64,000 nt of DNA from Lamellibrachia satsuma (GCA_033239005.1 BSQZ01000011.1:8862501-8926500), one strand, 5' to 3'; counted from the first letter of the stretch, positions 42,154-54,552 are shown. Translations and numbers: made by a program. Notes: a model not told the origin generated them from the letters alone.

Positions 42154-42769
42154 GAAACATCGCCTTCGCCGCGTCTGCCTCAATAAGAGGTCTAGAAACA
42201 TCGCCTTCGCCGAGTCTGCCTCAATGAGAGGTCTAGAAACATCGCCTTCGCCGAGTCTGCCTCAGTGAGAGGTCTAGAAACATCGCCTTCGCCGCGTCTG
42301 CCTCAATGAGAGGTCTAGAAACATCGCCTTCGCCGAGTCTGCCTCAATGAGAGGTCTAGAAACATCGCCTTCGCCGAGTCTGCCTCAATGAGAGGTCTAG
42401 AAACATCGCCTTCGCCGAGTCTGCCTCAGTGAGAGGTCTAGAAACATCGCCTTCGCCGAGTCTGCCTCAGTGAGAGGTCTAGAAACATCGCCTTCGCCGC
42501 GTCTGCCTCAATGAGAGGTCTAGAAACATCGCCTTCGCCGCGTCTGCCTCAATGAGAGGTCTAGAAACATCGCCTTCGCCGCGTCTGCCTCAATGAGAGG
42601 TCTAGAAACATCGCCTTCGCCGAGTCTGCCTCAATGAGAGGTCTAGAAACATCGCCTTCGCCGAGTCTGCCTCAATGAGAGGTCTAGAAACATCGCCTTC
42701 GCCGAGTCTGCCTCAATGAGAGGTCTAGAAACATCGCCTTCGCCGAGTCTGCCTCAATGAGAGGTCTAG
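42154..42769. repeat. 41-bp minisatellite, 15 copies, seeded in LINE coding sequence
   Basis: The unit begins GAAACATCGCCTTCGCCGAG and continues TCTGCCTCAATGAGAGGTCTA. Copies start at 42154, 42195 and so on to 42728, 15 periods in all. Variants are GCCGCG/GCCGAG and CAATGAG/CAGTGAG/CAATAAG. The first copy is the LINE codons for EKHRLRRVCLNKRSR in place; the rest are out-of-frame copies. Confidence 0.95.
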
Positions 42770-42855
42770 AAACAAGGAAGCATCCTATAACAGCATCCGC
42801 ACGACTGTCCAGTGCAAGCTCATGGAGAGGCAGAAAACGTGTTAGTCGCAAAGGA

Positions 42856-42857
<2 letters not shown>

Positions 42858-42933
<76 letters not shown>

Positions 42934-42947
42934 TAGTGGTAGTAGTG

Positions 42948-43038
<91 letters not shown>

Positions 43039-43045
43039 CAGTAGC

Positions 43046-43080
<35 letters not shown>

Positions 43081-43145
43081 CAGTATTAATAGTAATAGTA
43101 GTAGTAGCATTAGTATTAGTAGTATTAGTATTAGTGGTAGTATTA
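42858..43145. repeat. (AGT)n trinucleotide array
   Basis: About 285 bp of AGT repeats with GGT and CAGT interruptions, decaying to AGTATT at the right. Ser-, Val- and Leu-rich frames on both strands are artefacts. Confidence 0.95.
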
Positions 43146-44720
43146 GTAGCAGCGGCCTCCGCCTTTCTGCTGCTGGCCTTTCCACGGTTACCCCGATGTT
43201 GACGAGTTATGGAAAGGTTGACGGAGCGATAAAGCAACGTGTATTAATGACGGCCGCCAAGACAATAACTGAAACAGTGGTGACCTTTGCCTCCGTCTTG
43301 GCGGCGAAGGCAGCAATAACGACAACGACCTGTGGGCGACTGCCAGTTGCAGATCGTCACCGGCTTAGCACCAGCGACAATTTGCCGTCGCCACATTGGC
43401 GGCGGCGTCTATGGAATACTTGAATAATACGGCGAATTTGGTGGAATACCGGCGACCTGTGCCTACGTCCCTGGGTGGCGCTAATGGGATCGATCGACGC
43501 AAGGCTAGTTCCTGAATGGACTGAATAACTAGTGCACCGCGGGGCGTGACTGTGTAATCCTCCATCAGTCCGGCAATTACCAACATTGGCCCAATCGACG
43601 AGACTGTATTGAAATTGTTTTCATGGATGGCGCACTAAATGATTAGCTGATAAGAAGCTCGGCTAATTGCCTGTCGACGGGGCCGCGAGAGTCAATCTTA
43701 CGTTTGCAGCGTGCATGGTGCGCTACCGTCCCAATGCGGGTAACCATATTTGAATATTTTAACAGTTCGCCAACACACGTAACCGGTTTATAGAATGCAC
43801 CAAATGCGAACATGCCGCGTATTTGCATCAAAGACGAGTGCTTGTTCTGGATTTATATTGGCTGTGCCTTTATACGAGACACCAGCCGCTATTATTAATG
43901 TTCGCGCCCTGCGAAAATTCACGTGCCTATGCAACATATAATCGTGATTGATATTGAACAGCGTGAGCTAAACAACGTAAGGAATTAATCATATATTACT
44001 GTACTCTACGATCTAACACAGTTATTGATAATATATCCTCTCTTTGCACTTCCGAACATAGGTTCCTGGCATTGGTAAACGAAAGAACAATTGCAATGGT
44101 ACATAATAAACGATTCGATCGTAGACTGAACGATCGTATTGAACTTCGCCAACTAACACAACATGTTGAATTACTTATCTCATGCTAAATACTGTGAGAT
44201 GACGTAATGTGCGAACTAACTTGCTTCTTATATTAAATTCACTGGACAGAACCAGAGTCTGGAGTTGTCTAAGTGAATTCCGAAGGGGGGTTCGTTATAT
44301 ATTTTACCCATCACTGAGCTGAGTCACGTTCATTTATTTCGAAATGTTTTATTTGTCAGAAATGCTACGAGTATAAATGTTTATATAAGGCAAAATATAT
44401 TCTTCATCCGACATCAATACTTAACCGAGCCCTCTATGGCTGAATGCTGCATTCGCCCCTGTATTTTACGAATGTTTGGATATAACGACTATACGTCAAT
44501 GTCCACACCTAGTCAAATCCAAATCACGAATCTTCTGTTCACAGAATCACAGATTTAATGAAAGGGGTCCTACTTGTGGATGTCAACGTTCCATTTGATT
44601 TCAAGAAAATGGAAACGCAACTTAAAAAAAAACACTTTCTTGATAAGCAGTTGGCGTTCTACTTCTCGAGTAATGCCAGGCGTACATTGCTACACTTTTG
44701 TTGCGAATGGCGCATTTACT
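43146..44720. other. Intron 1, unassigned
   Basis: No exon or named repeat was recognised. 43190-43620 is relatively GC-rich but has no convincing domain or splice-bounded frame. Confidence 0.35.
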
Positions 44721-44726
44721 TGACTG

Positions 44727-45360
44727 GCAACAAATGTTGTGTAATGTGTGCTGACCCAGTCGCACAAACCAGGGACTCGCAACAAATGTTGTGTAGTGTG
44801 TGCTGACCCAGTCGCACAAACCAGGGACTCGCAACAAATGTTGTGTAGTGTGTGCTGACCCAGTCGCACAAACCAGGGACTCGCAACAAATGTTGTGTAA
44901 TGTGTGCTGACCCAGTCGCACAAACCAGGGACTCGCAACAAATGTTGTGTAGTGTGTGCTGACCCAGTCGCACAAACCCGGGACTCGCAACAAATGTTGT
45001 GTAATGTGTGCTGACCCAGTCGCACAAACCAGGGACTCGCAACAAATGTTGTGTAGTGTGTGCTGACCCAGTCGCACAAACCCGGGACTCGCAACAAATG
45101 TTGTGTAATGTGTGCTGACCCAGTCGCACAAACCAGGGACTCGCAACAAATGTTGTGTAGTGTGTGCTGACCCAGTCGCACAAACCCGGGACTCGCAACA
45201 AATATTGTGTAATGTGTGCTGACCCAGTCGCACAAACCCGGGACTCGCAACAAATGTTGTGTAATGTGTGCTGACCCAGTCGCACAAACCAGGGACTCGC
45301 AACAAATGTTGTGTAGTGTGTGCTGACCCAGTCACACAAACCCAGGACACGCAACAAAAG
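44727..45360. repeat. 52-bp minisatellite, 12 copies
   Basis: The unit begins GCAACAAATGTTGTGTAGTG and continues TGTGCTGACCCAGTCGCACA and AACCAGGGACTC. Copies start at 44727, 44779 and so on, with the thirteenth start at 45351. Variants GTAGTG/GTAATG and CCAGGG/CCCGGG are scattered among copies. Because 52 is not divisible by three and the unit has no minus-strand stop, all three minus frames stay open for up to 248 codons. This is a repeat artefact. Confidence 0.95.
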
Positions 45361-47780
45361 TTTATCAACGTACGCCTGGCTTTACACTGACATGGTCACT
45401 TTGTAACTGACTATCAGTTTCGTTTCCGTGCAACGATGTTAATGGGACCACTGGCAATCATCACACATCACAGTACAGGTAATATCCTTGATGAACATAA
45501 ACCGTTAGTTTACTATCTTACCAAAAGTGTTTGCCGCTGAATATAATTTAACTCGTCATTCGTGAATTCGTGTATTTGTCGGAATCGCGGAACGATTCGG
45601 TTTCATCTGGTAAGTTGCATAAGTGTGTTATAGTGTATATGTGTGTTATAAGTATGTTATAGTACATGTAACCTGAACACTTTTGCTTTTTTGTCCGACT
45701 TTTAAACGGATCCGTTGAAAAACTATTTAATATGATTGTAATTATTCATCTTTTAAATATATATATGATTTAAATGAGCATTGTATATAAATGTTCTGCA
45801 TTAACAATGTATGTATATACACTGCACATATGTAATGTCGGAAATACATGTATTATTATTGTTAATTCTAAGTCCGATGATTTCACTAAAACTACAAACG
45901 AGCATGTTGTAGTAGATACAAAATAAGTATTTTTTGGCGAAGTGATTTGAAAAACAAGACAAGCCAAAACCTATTAAAACTTATTAAAATTAGGTAAGTG
46001 CCGAATTGCAATGAACCTTATATATCGTGGCCGGTTTTTGTACGTGGTTAAAACTGTAGCAGTTGTGTTATTTATGTTGAAGCTGAACTATGACAACAAC
46101 TTGTTGCATTATACATGCGGTTAGCCATTGCAGGATACACGATACGTGTTGCAAGGACAACTTGAAATCCTGTATGGAATCTTGCGCGATTAATTTAAAT
46201 ATGAAGGAAGCCATTCAGAACGAAACGGGGACATAACAATTATAACCTTGCGTCTCCTAAAATGGTTCGCTTTAACATGTAGTCGAAGTAAAAGGAAATC
46301 ACGTACATTCGTGTCTACAAATCCATAAATGGCCACGTGCCACAAGAGTGGATGTACAAATAATATAACATAGCTATTTGTAAAACACTGTCATCCAGTA
46401 CTCAAACATCATAAGGAGGAGAAGGCGCCAGTTTAACGCCCGTTTGCACGAGCGATTAGTTGTCCGATTAATCGGGCAACAAAGTGTCGGCTAATCAACG
46501 CATCTTTCCTTGTTCCGTTCAAGAAACGATCAAGTTGGTTGCACTGTGTAGCCCGATCAATCAGACAACTAACTGTTCATGTGAACTTTACTGGTTGAAC
46601 GGGTTTTCGGAATACATAATCAATATGCAGATCATAATTTTGCCTAAAATGTGTTGATTCCTACCACTATTTCATCTATATAGTTAGCAGTAAAAAATTA
46701 TTTTTGAGTAAATATTTGCCATTATCGAACGCCATCTTTTCAATTCGGACCTGTTTCCATGAGAATACTAGGATAGCTTGTAGAATACAACACACGCTAG
46801 TAGTTAATGTCAGTGGAACTGAACCTAGCTGCTTAAGCTCAAACTATCATAAGTTGTTCTCATATAACCGTCTTACACGAGGCGGTTGTTGTATATTTTA
46901 ATATGGGTTATATTATATAGAGATGCGCAGGTTAAAGTTAAAATGTATACTCGATTTGAAAGCTGATTTAATCTGATTTAAAAATAAAGTATGCTCGATT
47001 TGTTGTTAATCGCTAAATCGTGTTATGTAGAATAAACTATGTATATTCTAAGATTTATTCTTGACTACTGACCTGTGTCATAATGAACCACCATTTTAAA
47101 ATATAATTTCGCAGTTGTCTGTTTATGAATATAGACTTTGCTGTTCTGCACGCATGCATGAAACATTCAAATTAAACAGATAACGGCCAAATCATATGTA
47201 ACAATTGTGGCTCATTAAAACATATTTCATCGGTCAAGATGTTTGAATAGATTTATACAATAGTTTATAGGTGTACTTTATAACATGATTTTACGGTAAG
47301 ACGACCAGACGTGTGCACCTTTAAATGTCAATAAGCACAGAATGAGGGCGATAATTAAGAGCCTAACAATGTATTGTTGCTCCGCGGTCGCATTATAAAT
47401 TTATTGTACCTATGCTGTTTAGTTCGTATCCGTGTTGCTATGCGTCAGACCGTGCGCTGGTTGGCACAGTGTCGTACCTGTTGGGTCACGAACCACTCGA
47501 AATGTTGGACAGCACAGTGTGTTCGTGGCGATTGTCATAACAACATGACTGTATCGACCTGTGAGTCGACTACAAAGTACTAGGGTCGGGTCACCAGGGA
47601 TGGTCATTACATATTTGCGTGCTAAGGCCGGGTACACGCTAATGTATAAATGTACAAGGCGTGCCAGTTAGGATCACAGTTATCGAGGGAACCGATAAGT
47701 ATGTACTTGTCAAATAATTGAGTGTATTTATTCAGCCAACTGTAACTTAATCACAGTTGGCTGACGGCACCAACCAATCA
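45361..47780. other. Intron 1, AT-rich, unassigned
   Basis: No exon was recognised. A phrase at about 46439-46460 (CGCCCGTTTGCACGAGCGATT) and one at 47625-47645 (AAGGCCGGGTACACGCTAAT) recall the terminal pattern of the possible MITE at 28985-29366, but no element could be delimited. Confidence 0.35.
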
Positions 47781-47784
47781 ACCT

Positions 47785-48000
47785 TAATGATCCAGGATGG
47801 CAGCCTGCACGATCCAAGATAACATATGTCATGATTCAACATGGCAGCCTTCATTATTCAATATTGTTGCATCCCTCATTATTGAATATGGCAGCGTACG
47901 TGATCCAATATGGCAGTCTATATGATCCAAGATGGCAGCCTACATGATCCAGTATGGCTTCCTATGTGATCAAACATGGCACGACCCAAGATTGTTTAAT
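47785..48000. repeat. Degenerate ~20-24-bp tandem repeat
   Basis: About nine imperfect copies of GATCCAAGATGGCAGCCTAC with many substitutions (GATTCAACATGGCAGCC, GATCCAATATGGCAG). Confidence 0.8.
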
Positions 48001-48171
48001 CCACGATCCATTAGGGCAGCCTTCATTATCTAACGACGATCCAAGACGGTGGCGTCCACTGAAGGAAGCTCAACAAGCTCAAGAAGAGTCTTCTGTTGAC
48101 ATATCGCCTACTAGAAGCCGCCCAGTGCTGAATTAGAGGAAACAGATTAAGATGCCGTGATGTCAGTAACG

Positions 48172-48180
48172 ATGTGTGTG

Positions 48181-48228
<48 letters not shown>

Positions 48229-48231
48229 TTT
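48172..48231. repeat. (TG)n-(TGCG)n microsatellite
   Basis: A short TG run followed by TGCG tetranucleotides. Confidence 0.93.
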
Positions 48232-48859
48232 TCGATACTGGCACATGTAATTGGGATAAACAGGATCACAATTCATATTCATCAATACAAATTGATATTC
48301 TTGATAACAGGAAACAGTAAAGAGGTATTTACTCAATGGTAAGTTTACAACAATTGCAGTGTAATACAAGCCTGGATTTATATAACGTTCGTGATTTGGT
48401 TTTCTTCAGTGACCTTATTAGCAAATACACAATTTTTTTTAAAGTCCTCTATATTGATAGAATGCCCTTTGGAACCATAGCACTAATTGTTTAATTAAGG
48501 CTTCCTTCATAGTATCTTAACATGTTAAATCTATAAAAAAAGACACGGCGACAGGCATTACCCCAATGATGGAGACATCAAGTGTTTAACTATTTTATGT
48601 TCATTTAATGGGAACAGTCATTTCTTACATTTCAAATATCTTTGTTTTTCTCAGTATTTAAAAGATAAAAATCACCAACTGTTAAACATCTTCAAATTCA
48701 AACTTTATCTTGTACATGTAACGTCCGTCGCACGGACGCCATAACTTGTAAATAAGAGTAATTATCTTAAATTATATGAAAAACATTGGGATCTTAGTCC
48801 TCTAATGCGGGATGCAGAGAAGCAGCTTCGCTATCTTGACCAGGCAATGAATGATTCCG

Positions 48860-49650
48860 TAGGTTCCGTACATATGAAACTGCTCCCCTCTCGTGTCATT
48901 GATTGCCCTCGGGTTGAGTGTTCTGTCTCTCCTTTCTCTGGCAGTTGTCTCTTCTTCAACGATAACATGTTTATATTGTTGTGTATGTTCGTCTTGTTGT
49001 GGGACGGCTCAGATATATTTAGTGTACGTATAAATGTCTTGTGTATTACCAACAATGGCCTATCTGGTCTTAACAGCTGCCAGGGCAGTCCGTTTAACAA
49101 CGCCAATTACGCCATGACATGGGCCTTTCACGTGACGGCTTCCGAAACAGTTTTTTTTTTCAGAAGAAAGAATTAATCTCATTGACAATGAGTCATGAGT
49201 TTGAAGAAGAATTTGCACGATTTCATAATATTCGCATAAGCGTCGTAACGACTTGTGGTCGATATCTTTCTTATGTTCGTTGATACCAGTCTGTTCTTGT
49301 TGATGAAACTGATATTGGCATATATTATACATTGTTCTTGTTGCTGAACACTGCGTCCTATGTTCGATGATTTAAGCCCGAAATACACTGGCGTGTAACG
49401 TTCGTTACGACAAGGTTCGTTACCCAAAAATGATGGACGCCAAATTCAATTGCACGCAATAAGTGTTCGCGCTGACATTCACTGTGGCATTTGTTTTGAC
49501 AGTTTGATAATCACTTAGAACTTCGATTCTTAAGATCGAATTATCATGTTGTTGAATTAACGTAATGTTGAATTAACGTGACGGAAACGCTCGTGACGTT
49601 CTAGGACACTGTGGAAAAATGGAAATGAAATTAACTCATATCCCATTACA
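48860..49650. repeat. Dispersed repeat, copy 2 (uninterrupted)
   Basis: Homologous to 23690-24032 plus 24655-24905, with an extra ~170 bp (49260-49430) between the two homologous parts. It contains CACAATGAGT-type and TTTGAAGAAGAATTTGCACG phrases. No domain was recognised in any frame. Confidence 0.7.
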
Positions 49651-50032
49651 AGCATCTGAATAAAAATGCTATTGAAATGATGACCCCACTTTAAAGGAAA
49701 AATAAACAGGAACAGTTGTGATATCACTTTCACGTTTAGCCTGACCCGGTAACGGTCGTTATTCTCAAGGACACCGGCCACAACGACCGTTGCCGTGGTT
49801 TTACTAGTCTTGTATCCTGCCAGTCCTTTGTGACATATTCACACCTTGTCACGTAGTCATTGGCTGCCCTCTTGCAAAATAGTTTATAGTCAAATGCCAT
49901 TTCGAAAATTTTATCTCAACTATATCTAACATATATGTTCCATCAAATCATAACATAATTGTCCTTTAGTGCGCCATTCATGTCAGGTAAATTCTAAATC
50001 GAACCACCAAAATCTCTCCAGTATTGAAAACA

Positions 50033-50068
<36 letters not shown>

Positions 50069-50880
50069 CACCATTGGACGCATCTGGCTGGTAGTAAGTA
50101 GATCTCTTCTTCTGAAAATGCATTTATGGCGACGTATCAATGTTCACCTGTTCCATCCCTCCACGATACCGTGACTGCCCGTGGGCGATAATTAATCATC
50201 AAGATGAACACAGCATGGGCCATTATGTTACACGATGTCATGAACTGAACGTATAAGCGATTCCACCAAATGTGTGCATTAAAGAAATGACGTTTATTGC
50301 AGAATCGCTTTAATAATTTACTCCAGAGCGAACCTGTTTACTGCACGTGGGTTGAAGGGTGTTGTCGAAGGCTCGTCCACGACTGCGCCACGACGATGAA
50401 ACTGATTAGGCAAAATAAATACAGACGTGAAAATGAATTAGGTAGTGTGGTGTTTGTTATTGGCAAGCCGGAAATACCGAGGACAGTTGCTGGCGCGGAC
50501 GCTGTATACAGATAATTTATCTTAAGAACAGGTGTGTTATTGGTTGGCAGAGCTATTCTCGTGATAACGAATGCCAATGCAATACACAGGGCGTGTGCTG
50601 TTTATACCTAAGAAATTATAAGACATTTTTGTTTACGTAGCTCTTCTTATTATAATAACATTTTGAAGAGATACGGATTAACAACGTAACGATATTGACA
50701 ACAACACAGGCCGTAGCGTCCCGTCTGTCATTACTGTATATTAATGACAGGAACTGATGATGATAACGAAGTTGATTAAGGATAAGATGACGGTGATTAT
50801 ACCTATTTTGACGAATGTGATGATGGTGATGATGCTGATAACAATTATTATAATGACACTGCGCTGTGAAGCAAAAGTGC
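49651..50880. other. Intron 1, unassigned
   Basis: Contains an (ACGC)n run at 50032-50068 and GAT-rich sequence near 50755-50850. No exon was recognised. Confidence 0.4.
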
Positions 50881-50884
50881 TGCG

Positions 50885-51272
50885 TTAGTATGTCACGTAA
50901 GTATGTCACGTTAGTATGTGACGTTAGTATGTGACGTTACTATGTGACTTTAGTATGTCACGTTAAGTATGTCACGTTAGTATGTGACTTTAGTATGTCA
51001 CGTTAAGTATGTGACGTTAGTATGTGACTTTAGTATGTGACGTTAGTATGTGACGTTAGTATGTGACGTTAAGTATGTGACGTTAGTATGTGACTTTAGT
51101 ATGTCACGTTAGTATGTCACGTTAGTATGTGACGTTAAGTATGTGACGTTAGTATGTGACTTTAGTATGTCACGTTAGTTTGTGACTTTAGTATGTCACG
51201 TTAGTATGTCACGTTAAGTATGTGACGTTAGTATGTGACATTAGTATGTGACGTTGATATGTGACGTTCTTT
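50885..51272. repeat. ~14-bp minisatellite of TGACGTTA/GTCACGTTA units, ~27 copies
   Basis: Units of the form GTATGTGACGTTA, GTATGTCACGTTA and GTATGTGACTTTA are repeated from 50885 to 51272, 13-15 bp each. Many contain TGACGT or its near match GTCACGT, the half-site recognised by CREB/ATF-type bZIP factors (general knowledge). Confidence 0.92.
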
Positions 51273-52112
51273 ATTTATGACAAAATATTCAGTACTTTGT
51301 ATAGTTCTTTGGTTTTCTGCGACAGCAGTATATAGTATTTCTTAGAAACAAACAGATAAGACAGTAATATAACGATGTTCATCAACTCTCTGCAATGTGC
51401 CAGATTATATATGTTAAAAGCATTTGCTCAGGCATTGATACTGCAAATGTCAATATGGAAGGCTAATTAATTGTCATAAAATCTGTTGTATGTGTACATA
51501 GGCAATCCTTAAAGTACCTCGTAAAAATAAACCACCACCCTCGACTACCTCGTAAACACAAACCGATGTGGTAAAGCGGCCAAAACGGCCAATGTGCAGT
51601 TTTATACAACCATGTCTTTGCCTTTATTTCATTTAATCTCAGTGATTTACACCGCAAGATATCTCTAGCCGGCAATCGACCACGTTGCAATTACCACGCG
51701 AAAGCAGCCATTCGTTTAATTCCGTCAATTGCACTGATATATATTGCTCGTTTATGCAGCTTTATGAAGCAGCGTAAACCAAACATTATGGGCTTGACTA
51801 CAAATGGGAACAATCTGATTCGACCAGCAGTCCGCTTACTTTGGTGTCGATTACTCTGACACGTTGCTTAGCGCTCCAGCTCACTTCAGGGAGCCATGGG
51901 GACGGGTACACGTTCTTAACTAAGGATTGCCCTGACATCATGCTGTCCACCGGAAATGGATGTTCCAGTTGGTAATTTGCTTCCACGAATCTGTGTATAT
52001 AAATTGCATGTAATGCGGAGTGTCATCAACTAATGCGGACCTGTAGGCAACCGACGAACTGTTCGCCGGTCTATAACTCCAGCACTAGTCAATGAGCAGG
52101 ATCATCAAAGGA

Positions 52113-52114
<2 letters not shown>

Positions 52115-52174
<60 letters not shown>
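52115..52174. repeat. (ACG)n trinucleotide array
   Basis: About 20 ACG units within copy A. The equivalent array in copy B is at 56989-57123. Confidence 0.95.
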
Positions 52175-52252
52175 TACTTGTATAAGTTTATGTTAGTTGG
52201 TCGTGTTAATTCACCGTGTGTAGAGTTCAGTATTATTGCGCCGCCTATTTAC

Positions 52253-52267
52253 ACACACACGCACGCT

Positions 52268-52299
<32 letters not shown>

Positions 52300-52315
52300 C
52301 TCACGCACGCACTCA

Positions 52316-52384
<69 letters not shown>
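52253..52384. repeat. (CACG)n-(AC)n microsatellite
   Basis: CACG-rich at left, pure AC from about 52318. It is absent from the matching place in copy B except for a short ACACACAC at 57206. Confidence 0.95.
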
Positions 52385-52387
<3 letters not shown>

Positions 52388-52601
52388 ACCATTGCACCGG
52401 GAATACTGACTGAACATAAAACACAATCTGTTTCCTGTTGAGATGTACCGATACCACGAACCAGGTCGGTAGCTACACGATCCGTTCACCATTTAGACAC
52501 AGTGTAAACAGACGCTGTCGTTCTCCGCAGAAAATATGTTGTTTCTCAATGATGATATTTATCGCGACATTCTTCTTCGCAGTCAAATACAGCATTATTA
52601 A

Positions 52602-52958
52602 GGTAGCTGGGGCGGCTAACTGAACGTCGACACCATAAATAATCGCCTGGTATTAACGTCTTACAATCTTCATACAAACGCTGACGCTCAAATCAAGACA
52701 ATCATATACCAACCGCCCCAGCTACCACAACTCACGTATCCACTGATTATCTCATAACGATATAATTTTGCGTTTTGTGGCTATTTCTTTCACATTTACA
52801 AAAATGTCTAAAAATCTTGTGACATAACCAAATAAATGGACAACTCAAGATTTTATTAATCTGGAATATTACGTAGTATTTCAGCTACACGTGGTTAATT
52901 TATCTTCTACTGAACCTACTCAATTCTAAACAAGCATATAATAGCCGCCCCAGCTACC
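52602..52958. mobile_element. Candidate MITE with perfect 17-bp TIRs flanked by TTAA
   Basis: The left end TTAA|GGTAGCTGGGGCGGCTA and the right end TAGCCGCCCCAGCTACC|TTAA are perfect inverted repeats with TTAA on both outsides, as for piggyBac-type targets (family knowledge). The interior (357 bp) is non-coding and AT-rich. Against a simple MITE, the right terminus plus 20 bases beyond TTAA (CTCACGTATCCACTGATT) is also present near 52710-52748. Confidence 0.5.
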
Positions 52959-54552
52959 TTAACTCACGTATCCACTGATTCCACTGTCAGGCGGCGCTAA
53001 TTGACAACAATTTATCAGTGGCAAGAGAAGGCCAGATATCGTGATAACTTATCACGGTTTAGTTGGCCCGAAGCATCAGTTTATCACGTACAATGCCCGC
53101 CACAACAAAACAGTAGCGATGTCTTGTGCTGGGCGTATGCTGGGTTTCGTATATAATTATAGCCTATTTATTGATCTTTTTGATCGCCGTGATCTTGTTG
53201 TAGGTTGAACATTAACAGAGTACATCTCGACAACCTCGAAAAAGATTATATGGACATGCTTGGATTGTGTGCTGATAATGACGCCAGAAAGACTAGGTGC
53301 AGCAGCACTAAAGTGGAATATATCTATAAAAGGGAAGGCCTAGTAGAGAAACCTTGAATTGAACCTTCTCAAGAGAGGGAAATAATTTATGCCTCGAAGC
53401 CCTAGATGGGGCGGCAGTTGTGGCCCAGGACAGGGTACAGTGCGATGATTCCCGCATGTGCGACACTTTGAAGAAGTAGACAGTGAAAAATGGTGAGAGC
53501 AGTCTCATACGTTCTCTTGTTGACACTACAAATAATAATATTATGGTAATCTCAGTACACAATGAATTCATTACTCGACGTAAATACGCCGTTGGCTTGT
53601 ACTACAAACGTTGTATATCTTGTTTAGCATTAATTTCTATCAGCTCGCCAAATAACTCTACGTCTAGAGCTGGTATTGAGGGCTGAAGTTGCTACGGAGG
53701 GTACAACAGAACGCTGACAGCACTGACAAGGACAACATAGCAAGTGCGATGTAGGGCTACCTCACACTAATCCTATGTGCTGATGAGACTCATCCTATGT
53801 GCGATTGCCGGTGTCCCAGAGAACGACTAAATGGCGCGTTTCGAAGGTGTCCCTTTCGCTTATTCGCTCGGTTATGGTCATGGCTGGTCAAACATCTAAC
53901 TTTTATCTTGCATGTTTGTTTCCATGATTCCGACGATAACGACGAAGAGAAGACGATGATGATTATGATGACGACAACGTTACAGGAAGCCATTGACAAA
54001 CTACATACATAGGTTTGATAACAATTTGGTAGAAAGCTTTTCTTTAATACAATTTGACGGCAATGTTATTACTATGACGATATACATGTATTTATGACAA
54101 TAACTGTAGTGGCAGATAACTTGCCTGCGTTCACAATGTGGTGTATGTTAATAAAATCAATAATTTTTTTTGCATATCTAATCCAGGCGACACGCATTGT
54201 TCAGTTTCTTACTCCAATGTGAAATGTTTTAATCTAATCAGCGATTGATACGAATTATGCCTGACATTTATATGCACCAAGTGACGTAACCAACATCGAA
54301 TAGCAACGAACTACAGCTGCAGTTGTGGATCTACACAAGATGACAGTATTAATACACATTCTACGAATAATACAGTTAAAATCCGAGGTGTGAATTCACG
54401 GTCTCAGTAACCATGTGTAGACATCTCCACACATCAGGCTAAACACTCTGCAATTCTGCTAATCGCCTGAAGTGACATATATATTGCCTACGGTCAGATG
54501 ACACGCCAAGAGATATACAGGACGCGTCGCTGTCTTCGACGTTACAACTCAC

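Larger units (their letters stand above)
41170..42860 (+). pseudogene. Endonuclease-RT LINE relic containing two expanded minisatellites
   Basis: The plus-strand reading includes HELFITNTVFRLPNRNKTAW, VHSRAKRWHLIDY (about 41412-41510), then RQDV and a degenerate TDHQLI (about 41530-41600). Next come EINELFQEKHRLRRVCLNKR (about 42131-42190) and NKEASYNSIRTTVQCKLMER (42771-42830). This order matches the endonuclease C-terminus and linker of LINEs that are often annotated as craniofacial-development-protein-2-like (family knowledge: 'L..TNT.FRLP.R.K.TWMHPRS..W.LIDYV..R..DRQDV..T'). Numerous stops and frameshifts are present. Two tandem arrays (41765-42127 and 42154-42769) lie inside the linker and derive from it. 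Confidence 0.8.
51563..53990. repeat. Duplicated segment, copy A
   Basis: Matches 56438-58090 plus 63283-63990. Shared long phrases include AACCGATGTGGT, GCCAATGTGCAGTTTTATA-like, CGGCAATCGACCACG, CATGATGTCAGG-type, CAGGTCGGTAGCTACACGAT, TTATCACGGTTTAGTTGGCC and AAGAGAGGGAAATAATTTAT. Divergence is moderate, with many small indels. A conserved frame (ITYHGLVGPKHQFIT, then CAGRMLGFVYNYSLFIDLF) appears in both copies but resembles no family I know. Copy A has a 130-bp (AC)n and (CACG)n stretch at 52253-52384 where copy B has only five AC units. Confidence 0.85.

Noticed and set aside
42812..43423. 203-codon poly-Ser frame and antisense poly-Leu frame
   Set aside because: Translations of the (AGT)n array; the non-repetitive tail has no recognisable domain.
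44622..45368. Three overlapping minus-strand frames of 187-248 codons
   Set aside because: Produced by a stop-free 52-bp minisatellite cycling through all frames.
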